Part shown: in pieces, positions 1 through 6,886 of the stretch | How positions within the stretch are numbered: position 1 is the first letter of the stretch | How the letters are laid out: each line of letters begins with the position of its first letter | Assembly (NCBI GenBank): GCA_018066165.1 | Contig: JAGHRX010000226.1 | Location: 1 to 20,660 of the forward strand | Source: UBA1723 sp018066165 | GTDB lineage: Bacteria > Bacteroidota > Bacteroidia > Bacteroidales > Paludibacteraceae | Reading direction: 5' to 3' | Length of the DNA: 20,660 bases | Program-made: the position numbers and the translations under genes | The notes under the pieces: model-generated | What the model was told of the DNA's origin: nothing | The model's database searches: none | Seen by the model: only the letters and a program-made list of their open reading frames with translations

Positions 1-46
1 AGGCAATCAAAGGATTTTATTAAAAGGACGAAACGAAAGATTACAA

Positions 47-2206
47 ATGAAAAAGAAACTGCTTGCATTGTCTGCGGCATTGGCATTAGGTTTGCCAATA
101 TTTTCCGCATTCTATATGTGTGTCAAACTTGACACGAACGACATATCCAAATTCGATGTAGAAGATATAGAAGAGGTGTCATACGATAAATCCGACGCCA
201 CTCCATCAAAGAAAAATATGTATATCGTAAACAAAGCCTGCGATACTACAATATATAATGTCAATAAGGTTGTTGAGGTTTTCTACGAGAAAATCGCAGA
301 TACCACTGCAGCCGAAATATCTGAGTCTCCTTTATCATTCAGGACTTTGACCGACTCCACTGCAGAAGTGTCCGGCTACAGCAAGAAATATTTCACAGAT
401 GAAGACGGAATAATCGAAGAGAAAGAGATGATTATTCCCGCAAACGTCAAAATCAAAGACGTTGTATATAGCGTCACTGGCATAGGCAAAGACGCATTCT
501 CAGCATGCGCTGGTTTGATCGGCATCACTTTGCCTACAAGCATTGTAAGCATAGAAGACAAGGCATTCAACAATTGTAAAGGTTTGAAAGCCATCAACAT
601 CCCGTCGAATGTGGCCAGCATCGGAGAAGAATCATTTCAAAACTGTACTGGCTTAACTTCAATAACTCTTCCATCAAGCGTTAAAAATGTCGGCGATTGG
701 GCTTTCTACGGATGTACTTACCTCGACGTTGTGATTGACAACGCGAAAGAGAACATAGAGATTGGAGCTGCGGCTTTCGACGGCTGTAAATCTGTGTCAT
801 TCACTATTGAGAGTCCAGTCGTAGAAGATCCGATCAAATCCAAGTATAGGATTCTGCCAGACGCCACTGCTGAGATGCTGGGTGGATGTTTGGAAACTGT
901 CGTTATCCCAGAGAGAGTAACGATAGACGGCCGTCAATATTTAGTGTCAAGCATTGCAGCAAACGCATTTGTGGGATGCGACAGCTTGAAAAATATTGAG
1001 ATTCCAGAGAATATCACTGTCATCGGACAATCAGCGTTCTTCAACTGTATCAATCTTGACATTGTAATCAACAACTCAAGTGACAATCTTATAGTCGGAG
1101 ACAATGCGTTCTCAGGATGCAAATCTGTGAAATACCTAAAAGATCCAGTAATTCCAGAAGACACCACTACCGTCGACTCTGCAACGTCGCCATTAATAAG
1201 ATATAAGGTTTTAAATGATTCGACAGTTGAAGTGACTCACAACCAGATGTACGCTGCCCTTGACACAATCATCATCCCTGACACAGTGAGAATTGCTGGA
1301 ACACTATATAATGTGGTAGGAATCGGAGATTCTGTGTTCGCCGGTTGCAAAAACATAAAAGTTGTGGAGCTACCTTCAAGTCTAATTCGCATTGGAATAA
1401 TGGCATTCTCAGGATGCGACAGCATGGTGGCTATAAACATTCCAGAGAGTGTAGCTATAATCGACGAAGAGGCTTTCGACGGATGTGAAAGGTTGACTGA
1501 TATTATGATTCCTAATGGAATGGTAAAAATTAATTTTGCTTCATTCGCCAATTGTAAAGGATTAGGAAATATTGAGATTCCAGAAAGTGTCACAATCATC
1601 GACAGATACGCATTTGCTAACTGCGACTCACTCAACATCACAATCAACAATTCTGAAGACGATGTGGAGATTGGAGAGAACGCCTTCGACAAATGCAAGT
1701 CTGTGAAATTCACTAAAGAGTCGACAATACCAAACGCAACCGATTTAGCGATCAGTCTAAAGGTCACATCCGACTCCACAGTTGAGGTGTCGAAGAGCAA
1801 CACATCAAAGGTATACGGCACAATCGTCATTCCAGAGAAAGTGCGTATCGACCATAAAGTGTACACAGTCACAAACATTGGCACATCCGCATTTGAGAGC
1901 TGCAACAACCTGACAAGTGTGACTATTCCGTCAACAGTGACAGCTATCGGAGACAACGCCTTCTCATTATGCAAGACATTGATTAAAGTCAATATTCCGG
2001 AGAGTGTGACAAGCATCGGAAATTCGTCGTTTGCCGACTGTTACAACTTGAGAGACATTGAGATTCCTGCAAGTGTAGAGACAATCGCAGAATTAGCGTT
2101 TGCATATAGCAAGAATTTAGAGATCGAGATTAAGAATTCTGAAGAGAATGTTGAAGTTGGGAAAAATGCCTTCTACGGAGTCAAGTCTGTAACATGGAAG
2201 GAATAA
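47..2206 (+). CDS. Secreted BspA-type leucine-rich-repeat protein
   Basis: This 719-residue protein begins with a basic-hydrophobic signal sequence (about residues 1-22). The Cys at 25 lacks a convincing lipobox, so ordinary Sec export is more likely than lipoprotein processing. From about residue 98 onward it consists of BspA/LRR_5-type repeats of about 23 residues: an IxIPxSVxxIGxxAFxxCxxL pattern, with cores such as NIPESV and GDNAFS. These repeats fall into four larger modules, listed separately. BspA-like proteins in Bacteroidota are exported and several bind host proteins or other bacteria; the ligand here cannot be read from sequence. The C-terminus ends on a repeat (SVTWKE) with no type IX sorting domain, LPXTG or membrane anchor, so surface attachment is unexplained. 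Residues 28-97 are a non-repeat, acidic N-terminal region. It is followed by a palindrome and a terminator, so it is probably monocistronic; its promoter lies mostly outside the window. Confidence 0.9.
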   Translation: MKKKLLALSAALALGLPIFSAFYMCVKLDTNDISKFDVEDIEEVSYDKSDATPSKKNMYIVNKACDTTIYNVNKVVEVFYEKIADTTAAEISESPLSFRTLTDSTAEVSGYSKKYFTDEDGIIEEKEMIIPANVKIKDVVYSVTGIGKDAFSACAGLIGITLPTSIVSIEDKAFNNCKGLKAINIPSNVASIGEESFQNCTGLTSITLPSSVKNVGDWAFYGCTYLDVVIDNAKENIEIGAAAFDGCKSVSFTIESPVVEDPIKSKYRILPDATAEMLGGCLETVVIPERVTIDGRQYLVSSIAANAFVGCDSLKNIEIPENITVIGQSAFFNCINLDIVINNSSDNLIVGDNAFSGCKSVKYLKDPVIPEDTTTVDSATSPLIRYKVLNDSTVEVTHNQMYAALDTIIIPDTVRIAGTLYNVVGIGDSVFAGCKNIKVVELPSSLIRIGIMAFSGCDSMVAINIPESVAIIDEEAFDGCERLTDIMIPNGMVKINFASFANCKGLGNIEIPESVTIIDRYAFANCDSLNITINNSEDDVEIGENAFDKCKSVKFTKESTIPNATDLAISLKVTSDSTVEVSKSNTSKVYGTIVIPEKVRIDHKVYTVTNIGTSAFESCNNLTSVTIPSTVTAIGDNAFSLCKTLIKVNIPESVTSIGNSSFADCYNLRDIEIPASVETIAELAFAYSKNLEIEIKNSEENVEVGKNAFYGVKSVTWKE
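338..2203 (+). repeat. Four higher-order modules inside the BspA-like gene
   Basis: Each module opens with a DSTxEV-like motif (DSTAEV, DATAEM, DSTVEV, DSTVEV), followed by an IP-containing strand and an IGxxAF repeat. It then carries a variable number of 23-residue repeats and closes with an NSxxNxxxGxNAFxxxKSV motif. Approximate protein spans are 98-255, 266-365, 384-558 and 570-719, corresponding to nucleotides 338-811, 842-1141, 1196-1720 and 1754-2203. Linkers between modules carry Pro, Asp and Glu. Module 2 is the shortest, with fewer inner repeats. The arrangement suggests duplication of a whole domain followed by gain or loss of inner repeats. Confidence 0.8.
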
Positions 2207-2216
2207 AATTCCGTAG

Positions 2217-2236
2217 AGACGCGAGATCTCGCGTCT
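2217..2236. repeat. Perfect 20-bp palindrome (REP-like)
   Basis: The arms are self-complementary through a central AGATCT and have a GACGCGA core. It begins 10 bases after the BspA-like stop codon. It is not followed by a U-run, so it is a poor intrinsic terminator by itself; the real terminator is 18 bases further on. Short GC-rich palindromes of this look recur as dispersed extragenic repeats in some bacteria. Whether this one is repeated in the genome cannot be seen here. Confidence 0.55.
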
Positions 2237-2254
2237 TAACATAAGACAAATCTT

Positions 2255-2286
2255 AAATGGGATGGGCGAAAGTCTATCCCATTTTT
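2255..2286 (+). terminator. Intrinsic terminator of the BspA-like gene
   Basis: A 13-pair stem (arms 2255-2267 and 2272-2284, two G-U wobbles) closes a GAAA tetraloop with a C-G closing pair. The 3' arm runs into a T-run at 2282-2286. It lies 49 bases after the stop codon and fits a Rho-independent terminator. Confidence 0.8.
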
Positions 2287-2436
2287 AATTCATAATTCAC
2301 AATTAATAATGCATAATTGTCGGCACAAGCCAATTCCAGTTGTAATCTAATCAATTAAAAGTAGGGGTATTCCCCGCAGATCCAGTCAATGCCACGACAT
2401 GATCCAGCGGACCAGGTTCGAAGAAGTCGACGGTAG

Positions 2437-2486
2437 CCGACTCCCAAATACGAAATTTGTGAACAAATGTTGTATTTGGGAGTCGG
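2437..2486. other. Long perfect-stem hairpin of unknown role
   Basis: Arms 2437-2451 and 2472-2486 are perfectly complementary over 15 bases (CCGACTCCCAAATAC and its reverse complement). The 20-base interior contains a second dyad (ATTTGT 2455-2460, ACAAAT 2463-2468) with a two-base turn. The two stacked stems would form a nearly continuous hairpin in RNA or a cruciform in DNA. No T-run follows on the plus strand, so it does not look like a terminator. It could be part of a small RNA, a miniature mobile element or a dispersed repeat. Confidence 0.6.
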
Positions 2487-2610
2487 GTTAAATGAAATTC
2501 GTGGTGAATTTATGCAAATTCGTATTTGATAATTCCGCATTATGAAATTACGAAATTTAACGATTTCATGGTCGTAAACTTGTCAAAAAGTGCAAAAGAG
2601 TAATAAAAAA

Positions 2611-2641
2611 TTGCATATTAAGAGTTTTATGATTTATTTTG
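2611..2641 (+). promoter_or_regulatory. Candidate promoter of the fab cluster
   Basis: TTG at 2611-2613 and TATTTTG at 2635-2641 are 21 bases apart, close to the Bacteroidota primary-sigma pattern (TTTG, about 20 bases, TAnnTTTG). The -7 element lacks one T of the consensus. Transcription would start near 2648, giving a leader of about 30 bases before fabH. Confidence 0.4.
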
Positions 2642-2680
2642 CAAGCATATTCTAAAATTGCAGAATTATTGTTATAAAAT

Positions 2681-3637
2681 ATGAGAATTATCGGAACCGG
2701 CAGTGCATTGCCAAAATTCGTCGCTACAAATGAGATGCTATCTCAGGTGATGGATACAAGCGATGAGTGGATTTCCACTCGCACTGGAATCAAGCGCCGT
2801 CATCTCTTGGTAAATCAGGAGTTGGAGGAAATCGGCGTCGAGGCGATCGAGAATGCCCTAAAAGATGCTGGCATTACAGCAAAGGACTTAGACTACATCA
2901 TCTGCTCTAACACAGTGAACGAGATCATCACACCAGGAATCGGTTGTGTGTTGCAAGGTCACATTGGAGCCACTTGCCCAAGCATTGACATCAATGCTGC
3001 ATGCGCAGGCTTCCTATACGGAATGCAGATTGCAGAGTCGTTTATTAAGACAGGCGTTGCGAAAAAGATTTTGATTGTGGCTGTTGAGGAGCCATCAAGA
3101 ATCCCATCTTGGACAGACAGAAGCACAAGCGTATTATTTGGCGACGGTGCTGGAGCTGTTGTTGTCAGTGCAGACGGCGACGACATCCTTGCCTTGCGTT
3201 CAACAACTACATCTATGCCTCAGGTGCTATATAGCAAGAGAGCAATGGAGAAGACTCCATTCGTAGGCGAGATTGAAGGAAACGTTCCATTGGTAATGAA
3301 CGGACGCGAGGTGTTCAGAATGGCTGTTTCATGTTCACAGGAGGATATCAAGACTGTGATGGAGGATGCAAAAATCACTTCCGACCAAGTGAAATATTTC
3401 GTGCTACACCAGGCGAACGTCAGAATCATCGATTCTATCCGCCACTTCTTAGGTGAGCCAGAAGAGAAATTCCCTACTACAATTGAAGATACAGGCAATA
3501 TGTCGTCGGCATGTATTCCTATCCTGCTTGACAGATTGAACAAGGAAGGAAAGTTGTCGAAGGGCGACATTTTGGTAATGAGTGCATTTGGAGCTGGATT
3601 CCAAACATCAGCTAACGTACTTCGTTGGAACAAGTAA
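2681..3637 (+). CDS. fabH: Beta-ketoacyl-ACP synthase III
   Basis: This enzyme starts type II fatty acid synthesis by condensing an acyl-CoA primer with malonyl-ACP in the cytoplasm. The 318-residue length is normal for FabH. The N-terminal block ITGTG-like (IIGTGSALP), DTSDEWISTRTGIKRR and the thiolase fold are typical. The catalytic triad is visible: Cys108 in AACAGF, His243 in LHQAN and Asn273 in GNMSS. The glycine-rich GDGAGAV and the C-terminal SAFGAGF also match. It is followed by fabK after 39 bases and fabF after a further 33, so the three are probably co-transcribed from a promoter near 2640. FabH is often found beside plsX, fabD or acpP; none is present here. The primer (acetyl-CoA or branched acyl-CoA) cannot be settled from sequence. 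Confidence 0.96.
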   Translation: MRIIGTGSALPKFVATNEMLSQVMDTSDEWISTRTGIKRRHLLVNQELEEIGVEAIENALKDAGITAKDLDYIICSNTVNEIITPGIGCVLQGHIGATCPSIDINAACAGFLYGMQIAESFIKTGVAKKILIVAVEEPSRIPSWTDRSTSVLFGDGAGAVVVSADGDDILALRSTTTSMPQVLYSKRAMEKTPFVGEIEGNVPLVMNGREVFRMAVSCSQEDIKTVMEDAKITSDQVKYFVLHQANVRIIDSIRHFLGEPEEKFPTTIEDTGNMSSACIPILLDRLNKEGKLSKGDILVMSAFGAGFQTSANVLRWNK

Positions 3638-3676
3638 ACAATAATCAAGAGTTAATTTAGAAAATAACATACAATC

Positions 3677-4621
3677 ATGATAAAGAGTAAGATTTGCGAC
3701 CTATTGGGTATCAAATATCCAATTATCCAGGGTGGTATGGCATGGGTTGCCGACGCTAGTTTGGCTGCTGCAGTAAGTAATGCAGGTGGTTTGGGTATCA
3801 TCACAGGTGCTTGTCCTCCAGAAATCGTAAGAGAGGAGATCAGAAAGTGCAAGAAGATGACAGACAAGCCATTCGGTGTGAACATCATGCTTCAGGCTCC
3901 AGAGGTTGAGAAGATCGCACAGATCGTTGTTGAGGAAGGAGTTAAGATTCTTACTACAGGTGCTGGTTCACCTGCTCCATTCATGGAGATGTGGAAGGCA
4001 GCAGGCATCAAGGTTATGCCAGTTGTAGCAAGTGTAGCGTTGGCTCTACGTATTGAGAGAATGGGAGTAGACGCAATTATCGCTGAGGGTGCAGAGAGTG
4101 GAGGCCACACAGGAGAGGCTAACACATTGCCACTTGTTCCACAGATCGTAGACGCAGTTAGCGTTCCAGTTATCGCAGCCGGTGGTATCGGTGACGGACG
4201 TGGTATGGCAGCAGCATTCATGTTGGGAGCAGAGGCTGTACAGTGCGGAACATGCTTCTTGGTAGCAGACGAGTGTACAGTACACGAAGTATATAAGGAG
4301 AAAGTTTTGAAGGCTGGCGACAACGACACTATCGTAACAGGTAAGAAGCTTGGTCACCCAGTTCGTACAGTACGTACTCCATTCTCAAAGAATTTCGCTA
4401 AGATGGAGAACGATCCAGCTGTAACATCTGAGGAGTTGCTTGCATTTGGTGCTGGTTCACTTCGCAAGGCCGTTAAGGACGGTAACTTGAAGGAGGGAAG
4501 CTTCATGGCAGGAGAGATCGCAGGTATGATCAACGAGAAGAAGTCTTGCAAGGAGATCGTTGAGAATATGGCAAGCAAGTGTGAGGAGCTACTTAAGGCA
4601 GCAAACGGACGCTTGGCTTAA
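3677..4621 (+). CDS. fabK: Enoyl-ACP reductase II (FMN-dependent)
   Basis: FabK reduces trans-2-enoyl-ACP in the last step of each elongation cycle, using FMN and NAD(P)H. The 314-residue TIM-barrel protein matches the FabK branch of the nitronate-monooxygenase-like family from the start: PIIQGGMAWVAD, AGGLGIITG, KPFGVNIML, TTGAGSP, SGGHTGE, IAAGGIGDG, FMLGAEAVQ and the later GHPVRT. His144 in SGGHTG is at the position of the catalytic histidine in pneumococcal FabK, as I recall that family. FabK is unrelated to the short-chain-dehydrogenase reductase FabI, the triclosan target, so this pathway branch may be triclosan-tolerant. Lysines are almost all AAG and the codon use looks selected, which suggests high expression. 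It lies between fabH and fabF. Nitronate monooxygenase is the main alternative, but the fab context and motifs favour FabK. Confidence 0.93.
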   Translation: MIKSKICDLLGIKYPIIQGGMAWVADASLAAAVSNAGGLGIITGACPPEIVREEIRKCKKMTDKPFGVNIMLQAPEVEKIAQIVVEEGVKILTTGAGSPAPFMEMWKAAGIKVMPVVASVALALRIERMGVDAIIAEGAESGGHTGEANTLPLVPQIVDAVSVPVIAAGGIGDGRGMAAAFMLGAEAVQCGTCFLVADECTVHEVYKEKVLKAGDNDTIVTGKKLGHPVRTVRTPFSKNFAKMENDPAVTSEELLAFGAGSLRKAVKDGNLKEGSFMAGEIAGMINEKKSCKEIVENMASKCEELLKAANGRLA

Positions 4622-4654
4622 TTAGTGTCGTAAAAATTTATAAAAAGAATTGAA

Positions 4655-5896
4655 ATGAAGAGAGTCGTAATTACAGGTATGGGCGTTATCTCGCCTATCG
4701 GTAACAATATAGACGCATACTGGAACAGCCTTGTCAACGGTGTTAATGGTATCGGCCCAATCACTCAGTATGAGACAGGTGATCATCCAGTAAAACTTGC
4801 TGCAGAGGTTAAGGACTTCAAGGCAGAGGATTTCGGTGTAGACAAGGGTATGGCTCGTAAGTCAGACCGTTTCGCACAGTTCGCTCTTGCAGCAGCTAAC
4901 CAGGCTATCGCAGATTCTGGACTAAAGAGTGGAGAGAACATCGCAGCCGACAGATTCGGAACATACATCGGATCAGGTATCGGTGGTATGCACGTCTTCA
5001 CAACAGAGTGTGAGAAGCTTATCAACGAGGGAATGAACCGCATCTCCCCTCTATTCATCCCAATGCTAATCGCTAACATGGCATCTGGTCAGGTTGCAAT
5101 CGCACACCAGCTTGAGGGACCATGTATCCCAGTCGTTACAGCATGCGCGACATCTACTCACGCAGTAGGTGAGGCATTCCACGCTATCAAGCACGGTTAC
5201 GCAGACGCAATCGTAGCAGGAGGTAGTGAGGCTGCTGTCAACCCACTTGCAATCGGTGGTTTCGCCAACTCAAAGGCACTTTCAAAGGCTACTGATCCTA
5301 ACGAGGCATCTCTTCCATTCGACAAGCGTCGCGCCGGATTCGTAATGGGTGAAGGATGTGGTATCCTTGTCCTTGAGGAGTACGAGCACGCTAAGGCACG
5401 CGGAGCAAAGATCTACGCTGAGGTGACTGGTTACGGTAACACATGTGACGCATACCACTACACAGCTCCAAAACCAGACGGAGTACCTGCAAGCAAGGCT
5501 ATCAAGTTGGCTCTTGAGGAGTCTAACTTCGACGCCGCTAAGGATTGCCTATATATCAACGCACACGGTACAGGAACACCGCTTAACGACAAGGGTGAGA
5601 CTGCAGCGTTCAAGTTAGCTCTAGGTGAGGAGGCAGCACGCAAGGCACACATCTCATCAAGCAAGTCGATGATGGGACACTGTTTGGGTGCAGCAGGTGC
5701 ATTGGAGCTTATCGTCGCAGCTCTTACATTGAAGAACGGCATCATCACTCCTACAATCAACTATAAGGAGGCTGATCCTGACTGCGATCTTAACTACACT
5801 CCTAACGTAGCCGTTAAGGCAGACGTCAACATCGCATTCTCAACATCATTGGGATTCGGTGGACACAACGGATGTGTTGCTTTGAGAAAGATGTAA
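4655..5896 (+). CDS. fabF: Beta-ketoacyl-ACP synthase II
   Basis: FabF performs the elongating condensation of acyl-ACP with malonyl-ACP. The 413-residue protein has the full family signature: RVVITGMGVISPIG at the N-terminus, Cys164 in TACATSTHA, His304 in NAHGTGTPLND, Lys337 and His342 in SSSKSMMGH, and the C-terminal FSTSLGFGGHN. The Cys-His-His set marks a FabF/FabB-type enzyme rather than FabH. Codon use is strongly biased, like fabK. It starts 33 bases after fabK and ends 24 bases before a strong terminator, so it is the last gene of the cluster. In many Bacteroidota fabF sits between acpP and rnc. Neither is present here, so this may be a second fabF copy or a rearranged locus. Confidence 0.96.
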   Translation: MKRVVITGMGVISPIGNNIDAYWNSLVNGVNGIGPITQYETGDHPVKLAAEVKDFKAEDFGVDKGMARKSDRFAQFALAAANQAIADSGLKSGENIAADRFGTYIGSGIGGMHVFTTECEKLINEGMNRISPLFIPMLIANMASGQVAIAHQLEGPCIPVVTACATSTHAVGEAFHAIKHGYADAIVAGGSEAAVNPLAIGGFANSKALSKATDPNEASLPFDKRRAGFVMGEGCGILVLEEYEHAKARGAKIYAEVTGYGNTCDAYHYTAPKPDGVPASKAIKLALEESNFDAAKDCLYINAHGTGTPLNDKGETAAFKLALGEEAARKAHISSSKSMMGHCLGAAGALELIVAALTLKNGIITPTINYKEADPDCDLNYTPNVAVKADVNIAFSTSLGFGGHNGCVALRKM

Positions 5897-5920
5897 TCTA
5901 TTCTTAAATGATATTTTATG

Positions 5921-5949
5921 AAAGGCAGGCCGTTTGGCCTGCCTTTTTT
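5921..5949 (+). terminator. Intrinsic terminator after fabF
   Basis: A perfect 11-pair stem (5921-5931 and 5936-5946) with loop GTTT and GC-rich core GGCAGGCC/GGCCTGCC, followed by T-run 5944-5949. It lies 24 bases after the fabF stop. Confidence 0.93.
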
Positions 5950-6028
5950 ATGTGAAAACTATTTCTACATTATTGTTAAAATAACTAAAAATCTACTTGA
6001 TAAAAACAAAAGCCTCATATAGAGATTC

Positions 6029-6047
6029 TATTTTTGTGCTATTTTTG
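6029..6047 (+). promoter_or_regulatory. Tandem TAnnTTTG promoter elements
   Basis: Two exact matches to the Bacteroidota -7 consensus lie 11 bases apart: TATTTTTG at 6029-6036 and again at 6040-6047. Neither has a clear TTTG -33 element at the usual distance; the closest upstream TTG is at 5997-5999. Transcripts would start near 6043 or 6054, giving leaders of about 90-105 bases for the gene at 6147. Confidence 0.5.
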
Positions 6048-6146
6048 CAATATAGATGCAAGAGAGGCATTTGTGCTTTTCAATCGGCTAACGAGTTCTG
6101 TCGAATGATGAGAAATATTGAATGAACTCAACACAAACGTAAGAAT

Positions 6147-6614
6147 ATGGTTAAAAAAATATTTACTTCCCTATTGTTGGCATGTATGGCTTCAGGCATG
6201 TACGCAGAGTCTAAATACATGACTATTGAATTAAATAACGGATTATTGTTCTCATTCCTATTAGACGAGAATCCCGTCATCACATACGAAAACGAGAGTC
6301 TATTAGTAAACAAAGATGAGAAGACAACATACTCATTTGATGACATCAAGAATTACCACTTCACAGAGGATGATCAGACAGCAGCTAAGATGACGATCGC
6401 CAACACATTGGAGATTGTAAAGCTTGACGACGAGACTATCGAGATCAAGAATGCGGAGGCTAACTGCAACGTCGCAATTTATTCAGTCGACGGAATTATC
6501 GTTGATAAGGCAAAAGCAAACGCAGAAGGAAACGCCACAGTGAAAATGCCAAACCAGGCAGGAGTATATGTAGTTGTCGCAGGCAAACAGTCATTCAAAA
6601 TCATTCGCAAATAA
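6147..6614 (+). CDS. Small secreted protein with T9SS-type C-terminal domain
   Basis: The 155-residue product has a clear cleavable signal peptide (basic MVKK, hydrophobic core, probable cleavage after MYA at about 20). The middle part (about 25-75) contains an IELNNG/FDDIKNYHF arrangement seen in many small Bacteroidota exported proteins. The C-terminal 45 residues fit a type IX secretion sorting domain (type A): VAIYSVDGIIV, a run of alternating polar residues, a short AGVYVVVAG strand and a basic FKIIRK end. Such domains are recognised after Sec export and usually removed as the protein is attached or released at the surface. No catalytic motif is visible and function is unknown. It is monocistronic, with promoter candidates upstream and a terminator downstream. 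Confidence 0.78.
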   Translation: MVKKIFTSLLLACMASGMYAESKYMTIELNNGLLFSFLLDENPVITYENESLLVNKDEKTTYSFDDIKNYHFTEDDQTAAKMTIANTLEIVKLDDETIEIKNAEANCNVAIYSVDGIIVDKAKANAEGNATVKMPNQAGVYVVVAGKQSFKIIRK

Positions 6615-6638
6615 GACGCTACTATAAAAAAGACAACT

Positions 6639-6671
6639 AAAAGGGATGAACAATCGTTCGTCCCTTTTTTT
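6639..6671 (+). terminator. Intrinsic terminator of the small secreted-protein gene
   Basis: A 13-pair stem with one wobble (arms 6639-6651 and 6656-6668, loop AATC) runs into a T-run at 6665-6671. It begins 25 bases after the stop codon. Confidence 0.88.
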
Positions 6672-6724
6672 ATCAAAAACGCCAAGTAATGCCATAAATT
6701 TTCACCTCCTAATTTTGTCGTTGT

Positions 6725-6799
6725 TTACTTTAACTTTAATTCACATAATATGCTAAAAAACATTTCTATAGTTTGTCATATTTGTTTAAAGTTAAGTAA
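6725..6799. promoter_or_regulatory. Spaced imperfect inverted repeat upstream of the SDR-rpoN operon
   Basis: TTACTTTAACTTTAA at 6725-6739 matches the reverse complement of 6785-6799 except for a one-base shift; the arms are 45 bases apart. It lies about 90-160 bases before the short-chain dehydrogenase start. One TAATTTTG at 6710-6717 fits a -7 element just upstream. The repeat could be an operator pair, but it is AT-rich and chance is possible. Confidence 0.25.
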
Positions 6800-6886
6800 T
6801 TTCGCAATGATAACATTCAAGGGAAACGACATTCGTGACCATATTGGCATACGACGTCGGCAAAAGGCTATTAATCAACATTGTAG

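Larger units (their letters stand above)
2287..2680. other. Gene-free region between the BspA-like gene and fabH
   Basis: No convincing gene is present. The region contains: a small AT-rich inverted repeat (ACAATTA 2299-2305, TAATTGT 2314-2320); a more GC-rich block at about 2327-2500 that includes GGGG-TATT-CCCC at about 2365-2376 and the long hairpin listed separately; a GAATTT-atgc-AAATTC dyad near 2505-2520; a dyad ATGAAAT (2542-2548) / ATTTCAT (2563-2569); and a probable promoter. A 61-codon minus-strand open frame (2355-2540) crosses the hairpin, but it has no support as a gene. The base-composition change against the AT-rich flanks suggests an inserted or conserved non-coding element. 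Confidence 0.6.

Noticed and set aside
1237..2016. Long open frame (259 codons) antisense to the BspA-like gene
   Set aside because: It is a by-product of repetitive codon use in the sense strand. Its translation has no signal, domain or start context, and similar shorter antisense frames occur over the other modules of the same gene.
47..2206. BspA-like protein as a type IX secretion cargo or a lipoprotein
   Set aside because: No C-terminal sorting domain follows the last repeat, and the Cys at 25 lacks a lipobox.
2355..2540. 61-codon minus-strand frame in the fabH upstream region
   Set aside because: It spans the long hairpin, has no promoter or recognisable domain, and its odd composition follows from the palindrome. 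It is more likely part of a non-coding element, though a search of its C-terminal part would be worthwhile.
3220..3648. 142-codon minus-strand frame over fabH, and similar minus frames over fabK and fabF
   Set aside because: They lie antisense to genes with complete catalytic motifs and have no features of their own.
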